Source: Falciphora oryzae (taxonomy: Eukaryota; Ascomycota; Sordariomycetes; Magnaporthales; Magnaporthaceae). From it: DNA of 64,000 nt. Below the pieces are notes generated by a model that saw only the letters and a program-made list of their open reading frames with translations, was not told where the DNA came from and did not search any database. Shown here piece after piece: positions 42,653-55,773 of the stretch. Location of the stretch: positions 3,444,278 through 3,508,277 of the forward strand of contig JNVV01000001.1 in assembly GCA_000733355.1 (NCBI GenBank), written 5' to 3'. The position numbers were made by a program, and so were the translations under genes. Position 1 is the stretch's first letter. Each line of letters opens with the position of its first letter.

Positions 42653-45600
42653 TGTGCTGGTTGGTGGGGAAAAAAAGAACGGGTTCTTAAACGAGCGTAA
42701 GAAAGGAGCGAGCAATCGAGGAGTGCTAGCTCTCAAGTCTGTCGATGCCTAAACGTGAGTCGGGGAAAAAAGTGAATTCGCTCGCGATCCACAAAAGAGG
42801 CTTCGTGAAGTCGTTCGTAGTCAAAAGAGCGGGTGGATGGTTTGCAGTGGAAGGGGAGAGGAGGAGAGGAGAGGAGGAGGAGAGAAGAAAAAAAAGAGGA
42901 CAGGTGGGAACGTTGCAGCTTTGATTTTGAGCTGTCGTCTTGTACTCCTTTTTCGGGGATGCGAAGCTTCCTGGGCGCAGTCTCTGCCCGCCCCGAGAAA
43001 CGCCCCAAATTCAATAGGCACAAACACGCCCCAGCCCAGGCTCGGTGAGGCCAGAGGGCAGCTCCAGAGTGCGGCGCCCCACCCCTCCCTTTCTCGCGGA
43101 ACACGAGTGCCCCTGTCAAACCAGGGGGGGTCGACAGGCAAGACGGGAGAGACAGGGCCCAGCAGGGTGGCTGCGCCCTGGGCGCCGCCTGCCAATCAGG
43201 GCGCGCCCTGGCGGACACGAGCCACGATTGCTTGGAGATTGCATGCCGCCCGTTTAATTCTCGATTCCCCTGAATCCCAGCGCCCAAATTTCGCTGCCCC
43301 TGAACATCGATGCTGCAAAGCCCACTCAGGCCCGGATTGGATCGTCTCCTGTTTTATTGTCTCTTTATTTTCATTCCGCCCCTTTATTCTTTTTTCGCCA
43401 TATCTGGCCGCTTGTTCACCAGACCCCCTTTCGTGGCGAACCGGTGCTCCACGCGCTCAAGCACGTTTTCGATCGAGCGATGCGGCGGTCTCCCCCGTGG
43501 TTAGGTAATCCCAGCAGCCAACAGGAAGTCCCGTGATCCCCCTGGTGGGGTTGGAGGGGACATCAGAAAAAAGCGCCGCCAACCTCATCTCTGTGGCGTG
43601 ACGTTTGATGACCCAGAAAAAAAAAAGGAGGGGTTGCCCGCAAGGCGGCCCGTCTTGCTTCAGCCCATGTTATCATATCAATACGAGAGAGAGAAGGCAA
43701 GAAAAGCAGGAACCGAATCAGGGCATAGGCACCTCGCGATGTTCACGCGCTCTTTCCCCCCACCACCCATGACCCAGGTCCAGGTCCGGTTCGCATAAGG
43801 CTCAACCGATTCGGTGGCACGGCCAGCTGGTCCAAGGCAACAAAGTCAATGAGAGAGCAGACCAGAAACTTGCACGACTGTCAAGCGCCCACATGTATGT
43901 GGCTGTGGTCAACGGGGCCCGGGACAGTCGGGATCGCAACCCGCCTGGCCGTGGACCCCCACCTGCCGCTGCCCTCCAGGGCCTTTCCGGTCACACCCCG
44001 GCACCCCCGGCGAGATCGCCCTGAGTTTAGCCGAGCCTTTCCCGCGGCCCATCTAGACATCAGAGCAGCCTCGTGACGCAGGTTGATTGAGTGTACGGGT
44101 ATCGACGGCAGATGTCAGGTACTCGAAATCTCTATTGAGCTTCTGGGACAGGTATGGTTTTATTTAGAATCAATGCATCATAAAATGCTGTAGCGTTTTC
44201 ATGGTAGTCATCATGAGGACATGTCCTCGAGGATTGCGAAAATAGAGGTCAAAATATAAATCCTGCCAAGGAAAGGAAGGGATCAGAAGAAAAAGATGTG
44301 AACGCGCAATTTCCAGATATCTTTCCTCCTAAGTCTTGTCATCATGGTCGTTAAAATCATCATCCCCCTGTGGGTGAACGTAGAAGAATGGTCCGGGAAA
44401 ACGTAGCGATGTGTGGTCGAGGGAAAAGGGGGTCTGGTGGTGAGGGAGGAAACGCTGAAAAAGCACAACACAGCAAAGGCAAGATTGCCAGAGAATAAGC
44501 ACAATGCCTCTTCCGCTCATCCACCCACCATGGATGACTTCAACTCATGATCAAGCCTTTCTCGAATGTCCCGACGCCTTTGTCAACAAGATCCCTCTGC
44601 GCAAATACAACAACGCCCCCAGAACGGTCCAGCGACCGTGTCCAAAAACAGAGGCCCAGGCGGCCAACATCTTCCGATTTCTCTAGCCACGGCTCATCGA
44701 GCCACGTCAACTGGACTCTCATCCGGATTGGAGAGAATGAAGCCGCAGAAAAAAAAAAAAAAGAAAGGAAAAAGTACCCGAAAAAAAAAAAAAAAAAAAA
44801 GGTCTAGATGAGCATTGGCCAGATCGAAAATCAACTCGAGGGTATCCCCCGAGCAAAACGGCAAAACAAAAGCGCCCTTCCAGCCCGACAGCGAATCTGT
44901 GGTGGGTCGTCGGATCTCCGTCCCCGAGGTATTAGCGGTCCAAACATCCGGGCATGATTTTGCTCTCCTCCAGGATGGCAACTCCGGGCGGAACAAGTGT
45001 CGGCAGGTTAGTCGGTTCTGTGGTCCCAACCCACGAATAAGGAGGATGGCGGAAGAGAAACACGGTCGGATTGGTCCAAGTCGACGGTCAAGCGTATCCA
45101 GGGCGCAAGGTAAGCACCTAGACAGTGAGTTGGTTGGTTGAGAAGAATGGAGACCAGTGATGTGTTGGCAGCTCGGAGAGTCGCTGTGAATAAAAGGAAA
45201 ATAAAGAAAAAAAACCGGTGTGATGCGGGATTCCCGGCAAGGAATGGGTGTGGTAGGGAGTGCAGGAATCCAGCAGGAAAGGAAAGTCGTCTCTATGTCA
45301 TCAGGTCGTAAGACATGTCGTGTAATGCAGTTTTTCGTCTCCACCCAGTCTTCGAAATCGCTCGTTCCTCGCAACTCTTTCTCTCTCTCTCCATCTCCCT
45401 CTCTCGTGATTTCTTTCTTCGTCGTCTTTGTGCTGTCAACACCTCTTTTTGCGTGCTCCAACACCGCTTTTCTTCTTCTTTTCAGCAAAGCCGCTGCTGG
45501 GATTGTTGGTGCAGGTAAGAGAGGCCACGCGGCGGCAAAGACCTCCTCCTGGGATATATGCTGTGAAGCTTTCACCAAATTGTATATGGCAAGAACAGAA

Positions 45601-45931
45601 AGTCAAAAAAAAAGCAGAAAGAAATACCGGCCCTAGAAAATGTCGGGGAGAGCCTAAGCGGCCGTCTGGTCCAGGAGTAGCGGGTACGCTCTGGACGGTG
45701 AATGAGAAAAAAAGGGGGACAGGGATCTCGGTCCCCCTTGTTGGCCTCTGAAAGGCCAGGAAAAAGGATCCAAGCAAGAAGGTTGCCATCGGCTGAGTGG
45801 CTGCAAAACCGGGCAACGAAAATCCTCTCTGGCGAGTGGTAGTTCGATTTTTGGCGGCAGCGAAGATCGTCTGCAAATGGGAGGTGGGTGGGCGGATCCC
45901 GGGATGTGACGGAATCTCTTAGGCCTCCCAA
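42653..45931. other. 3.3-kb intergenic region upstream of mpg1
   Basis: Contains the mpg1 promoter, with a CCAAT motif at 43192-43196 (+ strand, i.e. ATTGG relative to the gene), A/G-rich leader DNA (42850-42900), and homopolymer A tracts near 44749-44762 and 44781-44800. A 294-codon frame at 44694-45578 (-) includes poly-Phe from the A tracts and no family signal; rejected. No gene seen. Confidence 0.5.
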
Positions 45932-47203
45932 TCACTCGAAGGACGCGGTCGAGCTGCTGCTCGAGTGGTTGCCGGACCTAGATCCGCGGTGGCTGCTGCC
46001 GCGGCTGCTGCCTCCAGAGTGGTGGCGGCTGCCGCTCGAACCACCCCCACCGCCACCCCCCTGGCGACGGCTGCCGCCGCTGCTCTTGTGCTTGGTGCGA
46101 CTCGTCTCGTCTGCGGGCAGGCCCTGGACGATGCCGTTACGCGCCAGCATGCCGCCATTGACCGAGAAGTTGCGGCACACCATGAAGGCTCGCATAGCCG
46201 CGTTCTCCTGCGCCAGCGTGTCCGAGGCGTAGGCCAGGTCCGTCTGGTACTCGCGCCCGTTGACTAGGACCAGGCAAGTGTAGCCAGAGTGGCTGCGGGA
46301 GCATTCGTACCACGGGTCTGTCCACCCGCGTCGTCGGCAGAGGCCTATTTTGGAGGGAGGAGTGAGAGAGGGCGCATGTTAGCGAATCGGCTTCAGACCT
46401 GAAGAATGCTTTAGAGCCAAAGTGGCAAAGAAAGGCCACAACAACACGCCCCGAACACCTGGTCCTGGTGTGCCCCAATGTCTTGTCTCGGGCTTTCCCT
46501 TCTTTTTTTTTTCTTTTTTTTTTTTCTTTCTTCTTCTTCTCAGCCTTCCACCCTCGGGTCGTCGCAACCACCCCCTTGCCGCAGCTGGCGGGCTAAGGAA
46601 CATGCAGAGCGAATGACGTGAGAAGATATGCATGATGGCCCAACGCGGGCGTCCGTATCAGCCCTACGGGCCACGAATGGGTGTGCTTGGGCGGGACGGG
46701 GATTCCGGGATCAACAGTGATCTTTCCAACATTTCGGGGGGATAGACAGGGGAATCGGGTAGAGTACATGATGGACAGGGCGGAGGCGGGCGAGGAAGTG
46801 TTGGCACCTGTCTGTCCGGCTCAGAGCCGCAGGGGTTGCCTCGCATCCGCACGTCCATCCACACCATGCCCTATCGAAGCCGGTGTCGTGTCTCAGGACC
46901 CCACAACAGCTGGAACAACGAGGCAACCTCAAGAAAGTGAGAAAAGGCAAAAAAAGAAAAGAGGGTATCAGCCAGCAAGGCAACGAGAAGGCTTGGGTGG
47001 GTAGGAGGGTGTTAATTGCGGATTTCGTGGGGGAGCGAAGGTGGTGGCTGCGCTTTGTTTTCTTTTTCTTTTCTTCCTTATATATCATTTTTTTTTCTTC
47101 TCCAGGGTTTCCTATTCTTTTTTTTTTTTTTTTTTTTTTTTGTGGTCAAGGTTCAACTCGGCAAATACGTACTCTCAAGATACTGCATGTAGAATCCGCC
47201 CAT
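45932..47203 (-). CDS. Small dsRBD-like protein with Gly/Ser/Arg-rich tail
   Basis: Exon 1 is 47203..47173 (31 nt), exon 2 is 46344..45932 (413 nt); 147 aa. The proposed intron 47172..46345 (GTACGT...AATAG) is ~826 nt, very long for this genome. The phase-1 join gives MGGFYMQYLES-LCRRRGWTDPWYE. Next comes SGYTCLVLVNGREYQTDLAY, then DTLAQENAAMRAFMVCRNFS: alpha-beta-beta-beta-alpha order typical of a double-stranded-RNA-binding-like domain. From ~95 the protein is Gly/Ser/Arg/His-rich ([20 protein letters not shown]). The start is the first ATG of an exon that supplies helix 1. Function unknown; RNA binding is inferred. The exon 2 part is secure; exon 1 is less so. Confidence 0.72.
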
Positions 47204-50200
47204 AATGTCTCGGCCCCGTGCGTGGGAGACCTGGATGGCTAAATGTGGAACAGTGACCGAGTTCCGGGGAGCACTCTCTGCGCAGGGGCAGAAGAGAAAA
47301 GGGGAAGAGTAGATGTAAAGAAGAATTCAAAAAGAGTAGGAGTATGACGATGAGGATGGCAATGGTGCCCGATCCGAACTCCGCTTGATGCAATCGAGCC
47401 CAACCTAGGGCGAAGTTGGGCAGTGCGGGCACTCTAGTAGTCGGGGGGAGGTGCTCGGGCGGTTGTCCTACAAGACAAGAAAAAGGGGTTCGAGACCGAG
47501 GTCGTGGGTGGTGTCGAGATTAAGGCTGTTATGCTACGTATTCAAGGCTTCGGTTGCAGGAATCCAAAGCCGGGCAACGGCGAGGCATGTGTAATTTATT
47601 GCAGGAAACGGAGGTCTGGTGCGGGGCAGTCGGAGAAGGTGTTGGAAAAACTCGACGCAGAAGAAGGAAATGACAGAAAGCTAGCGGCATGGAATGAATG
47701 GGTTCTTCAGACGCAAGTCGAGATGCGGCTCCCAGAGTGTGACCCCATCTTTGATGCGTTGGCGTGCCTCGCCGCCAGTGATAAAAAACCGCTGGGTACT
47801 AGAGGAAACTCCACCGGCGGCCACATGGGTAGGCGTATCGCTTGGCGAAGATCTCTTGTAGATATCGGTCCCATTGAAAAAGGTACATGCCTCCTTGGGT
47901 ACTAGCTGCCAGACGGTTTTCGGCACGAACACGAATGCGGGACGGTGTGGGTTTTGTGGGTGGTTAATTCCACCCTGTGTTTTCTGTTGTTGATGCCATG
48001 GTCCCTTCTCCCGTCCCATGTTCATTGTCAGACGAAAAAGGCGTGGCCGTGCCATCGGGTCTGACAAGAGCTCCGAGGGGGGGGCGTGCATGTCTGTCTG
48101 CGGTCAACGCGGGGGGTTGAGGTAGCCGGGCATGGGGAAATTGTGCAGCACAAAATGCAGAATAAAATAATAATAAAAAATACAAGTAAATAAACAAATA
48201 AAAGATAAAAGAGAAGGGACTACAGGAGACAGAGAATTGGATATGCAGACCTAGGCAGGATGAGGTGGCAAAATGGAACCATCTCCTTCCAGCCAATCCG
48301 CGTGCTGCGCACTCGGCAGCAGAGACTGCGAGGGACAAAAAGGAAGGCAGGCAAGCAAGCCATGGGGAAAAAATGTGCCCCTTCAACTGGGCGCGCGACC
48401 ACTCGCTTCTGGGCCACCAGTCAAGTTGCACCGAGAAGCTGCGGGAACTGGCGGGCGTTCGGTTCGGGTTCCAGTGAAGAGGCGGAGAGCAAGAGCAAAA
48501 GGGAGCAGAGGGGACGGGCAGGGTACGTGGAGGTATGCAGAGTACCAGGCGGTACCGTGAAGAAAAAAAAAAAAAAAAAAAAACATCCAGCTCCGAGATC
48601 CCCTCCGGCGGCCACTAATGCAGCTGCGAGTCGAATCGGCAAAGTAGCTAGGTGGTACTTGGGGAGTGGACTCGGCCAGGGCTGGAAGACGGCCAGGGTA
48701 CAGGAGGAGGACACAGGGGGCGAACTCGCAATGCCCACCTTTACCCACACGGCTGCATATATCTCTCCCACTTTGTCATGCCGGCCTCTGGGAAAGGAAT
48801 ACCGTCAAGGAACCCTGACCGTATCTGCCATGTATCTAGCCTCTGGCTGCCGAGGTACTCCGCATGGGCGGCACCGCTACATCAACAGGCGGGTAGAAGA
48901 GGCATGCAAAGTATCACGGTCTACACAAAGGCGGGAACAGCTGCATGGGGCCTGCCACTGGCAGGTGGGGTGACAGATGGTGAGGAGGATAAGGGGTGGC
49001 GGCAACAGGTCCAAGCAGCAGCAGGAGTCGGGTCCGTTCTGCTTGCTTGCTGTAGCCAAGAGAAAGAGGCGGCAAAGAATGATGGGGGTTGCAGATGAAG
49101 GCAAGAAGCAAAGAAACATGGAGGCAAAACAAAACGCAGGTGAAGGAAGGCAGGAGGAGTGGGCCGCAGCACCCCAGTCCAAGGATCTGGTTTTCTTCTT
49201 TTCTTTTTCTCCTTGAGAAGTGACAAGCGCGGGTTGCTTCGGACGGTATGCAAAGAAGCTCCTCTCATATGCCAGGCTTGCAGGCGCGGAAGTCATGGAA
49301 GCTCGATCCAGCCGAGCTCGGCCGACAAATCAGCGGCGGGAATTAAAAATTTAGGAGTGGCCAGCTTTGAAACCAGCTAGAGAGTGCCGCCAGAAGTTGG
49401 AGGCCGGATCAGCACACGCTTGCTTTCTGGGCTGGGCCATGGCACAAGCAGAGGCCAGGACGGACGAGGAGGCAGGGGATTGGAGGAGGGGTAGACGGCG
49501 AAGTGGGGGATGGAGGCCCGGAGATACCGCGCTCCAGGCACAGGAGTCTCCATCGGGGACCAAGTCTGTCGACGCACGGAGAGGGGGAAGGCGTTTGCGC
49601 ATCCAAGGTGGCATGGGGACCCGTCCTCCGGGGACGCAGGACCCCAGAGGCCCAGAGGCGCCGGGGCGAGTTGGAAGGGGGCATAGGGTGACGCGACGGC
49701 CGAGGGCCGGGGGCAGCACAGGGCGGTCGGCGGTGGCCTGTGGTCTGTGATCTATGGTCCGTGGTTGCGTTTCTAGGCTGGCCTGCGGGCTCGCCCTCAG
49801 TCTTGTGAAGGCGGGACGGGGCACCGCTCGAGGCGGGCAGTTGCGGCCAGGTTTCTTCTGCACAGAGACACACACAGAGAGAGAGAGCAGGGACCAGCAG
49901 CTGGCAGACCCGACCCGGAGACTGGGCCGGCTGGCAGGTGGGGTGAAGGGCAAGCGACTGGCCCGAAGCCAGACCACGAAGGTCGGTGAGCAGGATGAGA
50001 TGCATGAACAGTCGAGTGGCGGCTGGATTGGATTGGCAAACCCTTGCATGTCGTCCGGCGGCGCGCCAGGCCTGTGAGTGGCCGGGGGAGGGGTGGGAAG
50101 GGCACTGGCGACTAGGCAAAAACGGCAGGGCCCTCGGCCACTCTCATGCAATGTGAGTTGGCAATGCTTTTGCTTGATATTAACACAGAAGCAGGAATCC

Positions 50201-53200
50201 CCGATGTAGCAGGTACGGAGCCCGCGCCGCTGGGCAGGAGCGAGCGGTGCGACGGTGGTGCCTGTGATGATCAACAGGATTTAAAAATAAAAGCACACTT
50301 GGGCCCGAGAGAGATGGACAGGATGAAAACAAAACCGGTGGGAGGATTGGAAAATTGGAGCCCATGGGCCGGTTACGCAAGGTTGTTTTGCGTCTGGCTT
50401 CGTCTTCACGAGGAGTCTGGTTCTGCCCCATCTCGCAAGTCCCGAACGGTTACCCTTGGTGGTGGCGGGGTGGAAGTGGGCGGATGCAGGAAAGAAAAAA
50501 AAAAAAAAAGATAAAAGCCAAAAAGAAAAAGACTGGCTGGGCATGCGACCATCAAAAGGTGGGTTCACATTCGATCAGATGGAGCACCACGACAAAAGCA
50601 GCAGGCACAACCTGTCATCGACCCGCCTGCCTACATGCTCCCGAAAAGACGCAGTTGGAAGCCGCGCAGTTGAGCGAGTCGCGGGAGCCGTGCAGCCATT
50701 GACGACGGCCGCGAGGCCACCCTTTCCTCGGCCACTGTCGAGAGGGTGGGTGGCCTGGACAATGATGACGACGTCGGGCTAGAAGAGAAGAAGCAAAAAC
50801 ACCGGCCTGTCGGAGGAATTGGCTGTTGACAGAAAACGCCTTGGAGTGGTGGCGGCCGCGCCGTCCTGTCAGGGTCAGCCCAAGTGGCCGGCCCGGCCTC
50901 TTCGCGTTGCTTGGTGATGTGGGTTTCCGTGGCCGGGCAGGCGGTGGGGTTGTTGGACTGAAGCGAAGTTGGGATGGAAGTCAACGACGCTGAGTGCTCA
51001 ACCTCAACCCTAACCCCTCCCTCACCCAAGGCCTGGCTGGCCGCGGCCTGGTACGTGTGCACGCACGCAATAAAATGTCCTACGGGAGGGGAGTCGGATC
51101 ATCACCATCCTCGCACACACCCCCATCGGCCCAGACCTGATATCAGGTGAAAACAGAGGTTCACAGGAAATTGCGGCGACCCAGGCGGCCGGTCTTGAGC
51201 CAGAGAGCCAGGGGACAACTGAGAGGTGGTTGGAGGAGGCTGGTCGATCCGAGGCGCGCTGGCGGGGGTGTCGGCGCTCGAGGTGGAGTGGAGACGCTGG
51301 CTTGGCGAGCGGGTGAAAGTAAACACTGCCGCAAACAGCCAGAACTTGACCAAACACTTGAGCCGAATACAAGATGGGGATACACCAGGGAAACAGGATT
51401 GGATGGAGAAAAAGCGAGAGTGCGTTGAGGAATCAGGAATCGAAATCTTCAAAGTACAATATTCTTTGTTTGAATGTTTCGCCGTCAAATGGTAGCTCGA
51501 CGGTACCCTTGCGCGGCATGTATTTACTATTTAGTCACAATTGGCCCTGGCCACCACCACGGCCACCACTGCAACCACCCACGCACCACCCGCCCATCGA
51601 TCCGCGGAAGCTCAAACGTGGTGTCTCACCTAGCCGCTTCTCCTGAGTGGCCGGCCCACGGCAGGCTAGTCCCGTTGCGGTAGCAGTTGATCGTCAGGCA
51701 TTAGTTTTCGGTTTTACTTTGACAGCCCAAGGCGACCAAGAAATGTGAAAGAAAAGAAGAAAAATCATAGACCAGAATATTCCATCTACTTCTCCTTGAA
51801 ATAGAAACAGCATAACATCAACAGCTGCAGCAACCGGCGGCTCGCGGTCTCGACACCGAAGCATGCCGCCGGTCTACGAGAGAAAATGACATATCAGACT
51901 TCAGAGGCGCCTGCGATGGGGTCGTCCCCGTCAGCATGCTGCTGCTAGCCGAGTCGTCGTTGCCGTGCTTCCCTCCCAGCTCGGCTCGGTTCTGGGCCTC
52001 AGCTACCCGCCTCCGTCCAAACCTTACCTAGAGTCTCTCGACGAGACGGGAAGTGCTCCCTTCTGACGAGGCCGCACATGCAAGAGAGAGCGCCAACGCC
52101 TCATTTTCCCTCAACCTCCCTGCATCCTCCCGGCCTGCGGCTACGAAAACGCCGGGCGGCTATATCCTCGCAAAAAGCGGAAGGGAGGTCGGTTTATGCA
52201 CGAAAAGAGTCAGCAAGGCAGGCTGTCATGGGCAAATGGGCTCTTGACCTCAGCAACTCACTGCATTTGGTGTTTCCCACGCGGAGCCCCCCTCCGTCGC
52301 ACCAGAAATCTTTGGGCAACGCTGTCCAGCGGTTTCGTGTGTTCCCCTCCCCGATGGCCTTTATCCTGGCCTCCTCCGCCATATCTCGTGGGCTTCCCAT
52401 GCTGTTTGCTGTTGCACCGATGGCCTCCACGGCCTCGGTATGAGGGCGTAAGCGGACGCCCCTCCTCCGGCTGCCTGGAGGGCCGCAGAATATTCCCTCA
52501 TATTTGCAACGTCACTCTGCCTTTGTTTGTGTAGGCCACGGCAAAGGCGGGCGAGGGGCTTCCTCACACACACTCTCTCTCGCCCACATACTTACTCAGG
52601 CTCATACATACTCTCACTACTCACTTACGGTCCACGAACACACGCCCACGCACACCGACAGCCTCTCCAGCTCGCGGCCACCTCGGACGCGTGGCATTTC
52701 TTGTGGGTGGCCAGGTCCCACAAGATAGCGGGAAAACGAGGAGGGCAGAGCGCGGGATAAATCCTGGGGTCAGGGTACGTACCCGGAACGGCCCTCCCTC
52801 AACCTCACCTACCTTACCCACCAACCAGCCAGGGTCAAGGCCCGGAAGGGCGACCTCAGAGAGCCGGGTCCCCCGTGGGCAGGGTATTTCATTCGCCTAG
52901 ATTAGGCCGAGGAAAAGGAGGGATGGAAGAGAAGGGGGTGGGCGGCAAGAACCGCGAGGAGTCAATGTCTTCTTGATCGACACGCGTCCAAGCTGGCCGT
53001 GGTTAGGCAAAAGCAACAGATAAGAATGAGTAGTCTCTTTTGAAAAGAGATTAATAAAAAAAAAAAAAAAAAAAAAAAAAAAACTAAATGGAGAAAAACA
53101 AAGGCAAGGAGAGGCGGCAGTGGTTGCTTGGTGATGCATCGCACAGCAGCACCAGCTCAGCCGTATCCATCTCTCGATGCATGTTGATGCGCCATGCAAC

Positions 53201-54230
53201 CCATTCGGGCCTCCTTTTTCTCTCACTTGATTTCCTCGTCTGTCCCTCGGACTATGGATGCCCTCGCCAACATTCCTGCCGGCGCGGCCAAAAGCGACCC
53301 CCTGGGGTTATCATCTGATATCTTCGCCACCGGTCGTCGCGCCTCCCCGCAGGCCGAGGCCCATTCTGGCGACCAGCGCATACATGAAATGACTATTACT
53401 TTTTTTTTCCCTCTTCTTACCTTACCTTGCATCCCGCTCCCACCATCTCGTTTGTTTTGTTGTTATGTCGGTCACTTTCGGCGAGACCCCGTGAAGTCAT
53501 ATGTTCCCCTCGCGCAGCCATCCAACGTGACAAGAAAAGGGGCTCGATATTCCCGAGGTTCTCCCTCGTTGCGTCACTTCAGTTCTCTTTGGACCCTTAT
53601 CAACATTGACTTCTTTCCTCATCCATGTACCGCCAAACAGGCCGCTGTGCTTTTCTCGATATTAGAGTTGCGAGGGGCGTGTTCTCCTGGCCCGGGCCCC
53701 GACCGCTAGGCCTGCATGATTAACACGGGACTTGGAGGATAGCGGAATGCAAGGCCTGAAGCCAAGGCTCCATATCCCATATACGCGGCCCAGGAGGAAG
53801 CCTGCCTGGAAATGTACCCAGGGGGTACCAATGCCACAAAGGGCAGGATGCATGGAGCGGCGAGGTCAGGAGAGCTCGCCATGTAACGCACACCCTCTTC
53901 CTCTCCAGTCCCAAGAGGGCAAAAGGCAGAATGAAGTAGCACTATGGAGGCAGGAAAAAGCGAGAGAAGGGAGAGAGAGTGTGTGTGTGGGAGAGTGGCA
54001 GGCAGCGCGGCCGCCACCCAGACCAGACCCGGTCTTGGAGACTGCTGCTTCAGTGGAACGCATGATGACCGCAACCCACCACGGGAAACCTCCTAGGGGT
54101 CCCGAGCTTGCAACGCGCACTTGCGCTCGTCTAGCCACACCACATGCCTCCCCCCGTCTCCCTATTCATGGTTGGAAAATTCGCCCCCAAATATTACACT
54201 AAATACTACATGCGGTCGGTGCATACGATC

Positions 54231-54271
54231 NNNNNNNNNNNNNNNNNNNNNNNNNNNNNNNNNNNNNNNNN
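54231..54271. other. Assembly gap (41 N)
   Basis: Forty-one consecutive N, followed directly by a CTC-rich microsatellite. The true length is unknown; the flanking simple repeat probably caused the break. Confidence 0.98.
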
Positions 54272-54949
54272 CCATCCTCCTCCTCCTCCTCCTCGCTCCA
54301 TGCATGCCGAGCTGGTAGTCTGGTCGATGCGTTGGCTATCTCGCTATTCCTGACCAGCCTTCCGGCCTCCGCGAGGATGACTCGGGTCCGGGATTCCCTT
54401 TACCGCCTAGCTGCTAACGCCGGCGCCGGCAGCTCTCATGCTCCCTTGAGGCGCTTTTTTTTCCCCTGGGTATCGCCTAAACGGCAGAAGGAACTAGCGG
54501 TATGTCATGTAGTACAAGAGAAAGTGAAAAAAAAGGATATTCCAAATACAGCGGCTCCAGGCGAGCCAGAAACCTTGCCCCTCTAGCCTATCCTACCCAA
54601 CCTAACCTAACCTCCAAGAACCCTCACGCGGACTTTACACCAGGCGGTCATACGCTAGGGTGGAGAGGTGACGGCACGGTCTTGTCGAGATTGGCGAATG
54701 CACCTCCTTTCTTTGCTTCTTCTCCCCTTTTCCCCTAAGCCCGAGCCTGCCTAGGCTGCTGCCGCACACACAAGTACCTACCCGCCTGCCTACCTGGATA
54801 CCTACCTACCCAGGAAGGTACGGTGTATTAGCCCACCCTCGCTTTCTGACCGGGCGAACCATTTTGTGGACGCTTTCCATGCCGTATCCTAGAAGGCGTC
54901 CGCCCGTTGTTCGCCCCCCGGTGATCTGCCATATGCATGTTGTCTGCCC

Positions 54950-54973
54950 GTGTGTGTGTGTGTGTGTGTGTGT
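54950..54973. repeat. (GT)12 microsatellite
   Basis: Twelve GT dinucleotides in a row, then TCTGTGTGCG; a simple dinucleotide repeat in the gene-poor region. Confidence 0.85.
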
Positions 54974-55773
54974 CTGTGTGCGTATGCACCCAAGCCCACC
55001 GCCGCCACCGTCTGCCAACAACTCCTCCGCCCGCATTTACTGTCACCCCTCCCACAAGCACGGATAGCATGGTTTTAATATTGGCCTTTCTGTGCTCGAG
55101 GAGGGGAGGGGATGAGGGAGGGGGACAGGACAGGCGGCCAGAACGAAGGGCGGGCACATCGCAGCAGGCTCCGAGACATTCATCTGAGACAAGGCGGAAT
55201 CCTCACACACACGCATACATAGGTACACACCAGAATATGCAGGCTCAGGAAAGTAACCACACTATTACTATGAGGAGATTCTTGCAGCTCCCTTGCTGGA
55301 AGAGCGCGAACTAGCCGGGTCTTTTGCATACAAGCCTTGCACAAGGCAAAGAGGTAGCATTTCCAGAAGCAACAAGCCCCCCGAAGTAACATGAGCCACC
55401 ACCTCGTGAACCACCATGGCTACAGAGCCTGCATGCTACGAGAGGGGACCATGTTTGCCGGCCCAAATACTACGGCGCCACTCGCGTTTCCATAGCCGCC
55501 ATATCCCCGAAAGAAGGGCGTGGCAGGTACGCCTCAGATAGATTATACGGGAGAGCACAACTGCCATCGGCCATGCTGTACGCCGTGGCACTGAAAACGA
55601 TAGGATGGCAAGACAAAAAGAGGAAATAAACCAAGGGCGTGGGGAACGAGAAGAGAAAAAGAAAAGCCTCGAAGCGGTGTGTTGATGATGATGATGCATT
55701 TTCGCGCTGGTGCACTCTTTCCTATCTTACCCACCACCATTTTTCGACCGGCACGGCTGACCTAGGTGCTTCC

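Larger units (their letters stand above)
47204..55773. other. 8.6-kb gene-poor region
   Basis: No convincing gene on either strand. It is rich in homopolymer and simple sequence: A tracts at 48563-48583 and 53056-53083, a GT microsatellite at 54950-54973, CTC repeats near 54276-54294, CA/CT-rich DNA at 52563-52660, and the N gap at 54231-54271. The 307-codon frame at 49351-50274 (-) is Pro/Ser/Arg-rich, overlaps open frames on the same strand, and is rejected. It probably contains the upstream region of the dsRBD-like gene and the downstream flank of RAM1. A non-coding transcript cannot be excluded. Confidence 0.5.

Noticed and set aside
44694..45578. 294-codon minus-strand frame
   Set aside because: Contains poly-Phe from A homopolymers and no protein-like pattern.
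49351..50274. 307-codon minus-strand frame
   Set aside because: Cys/Pro/Ser/Arg-rich, overlapped by another long frame on the same strand, no recognisable family.
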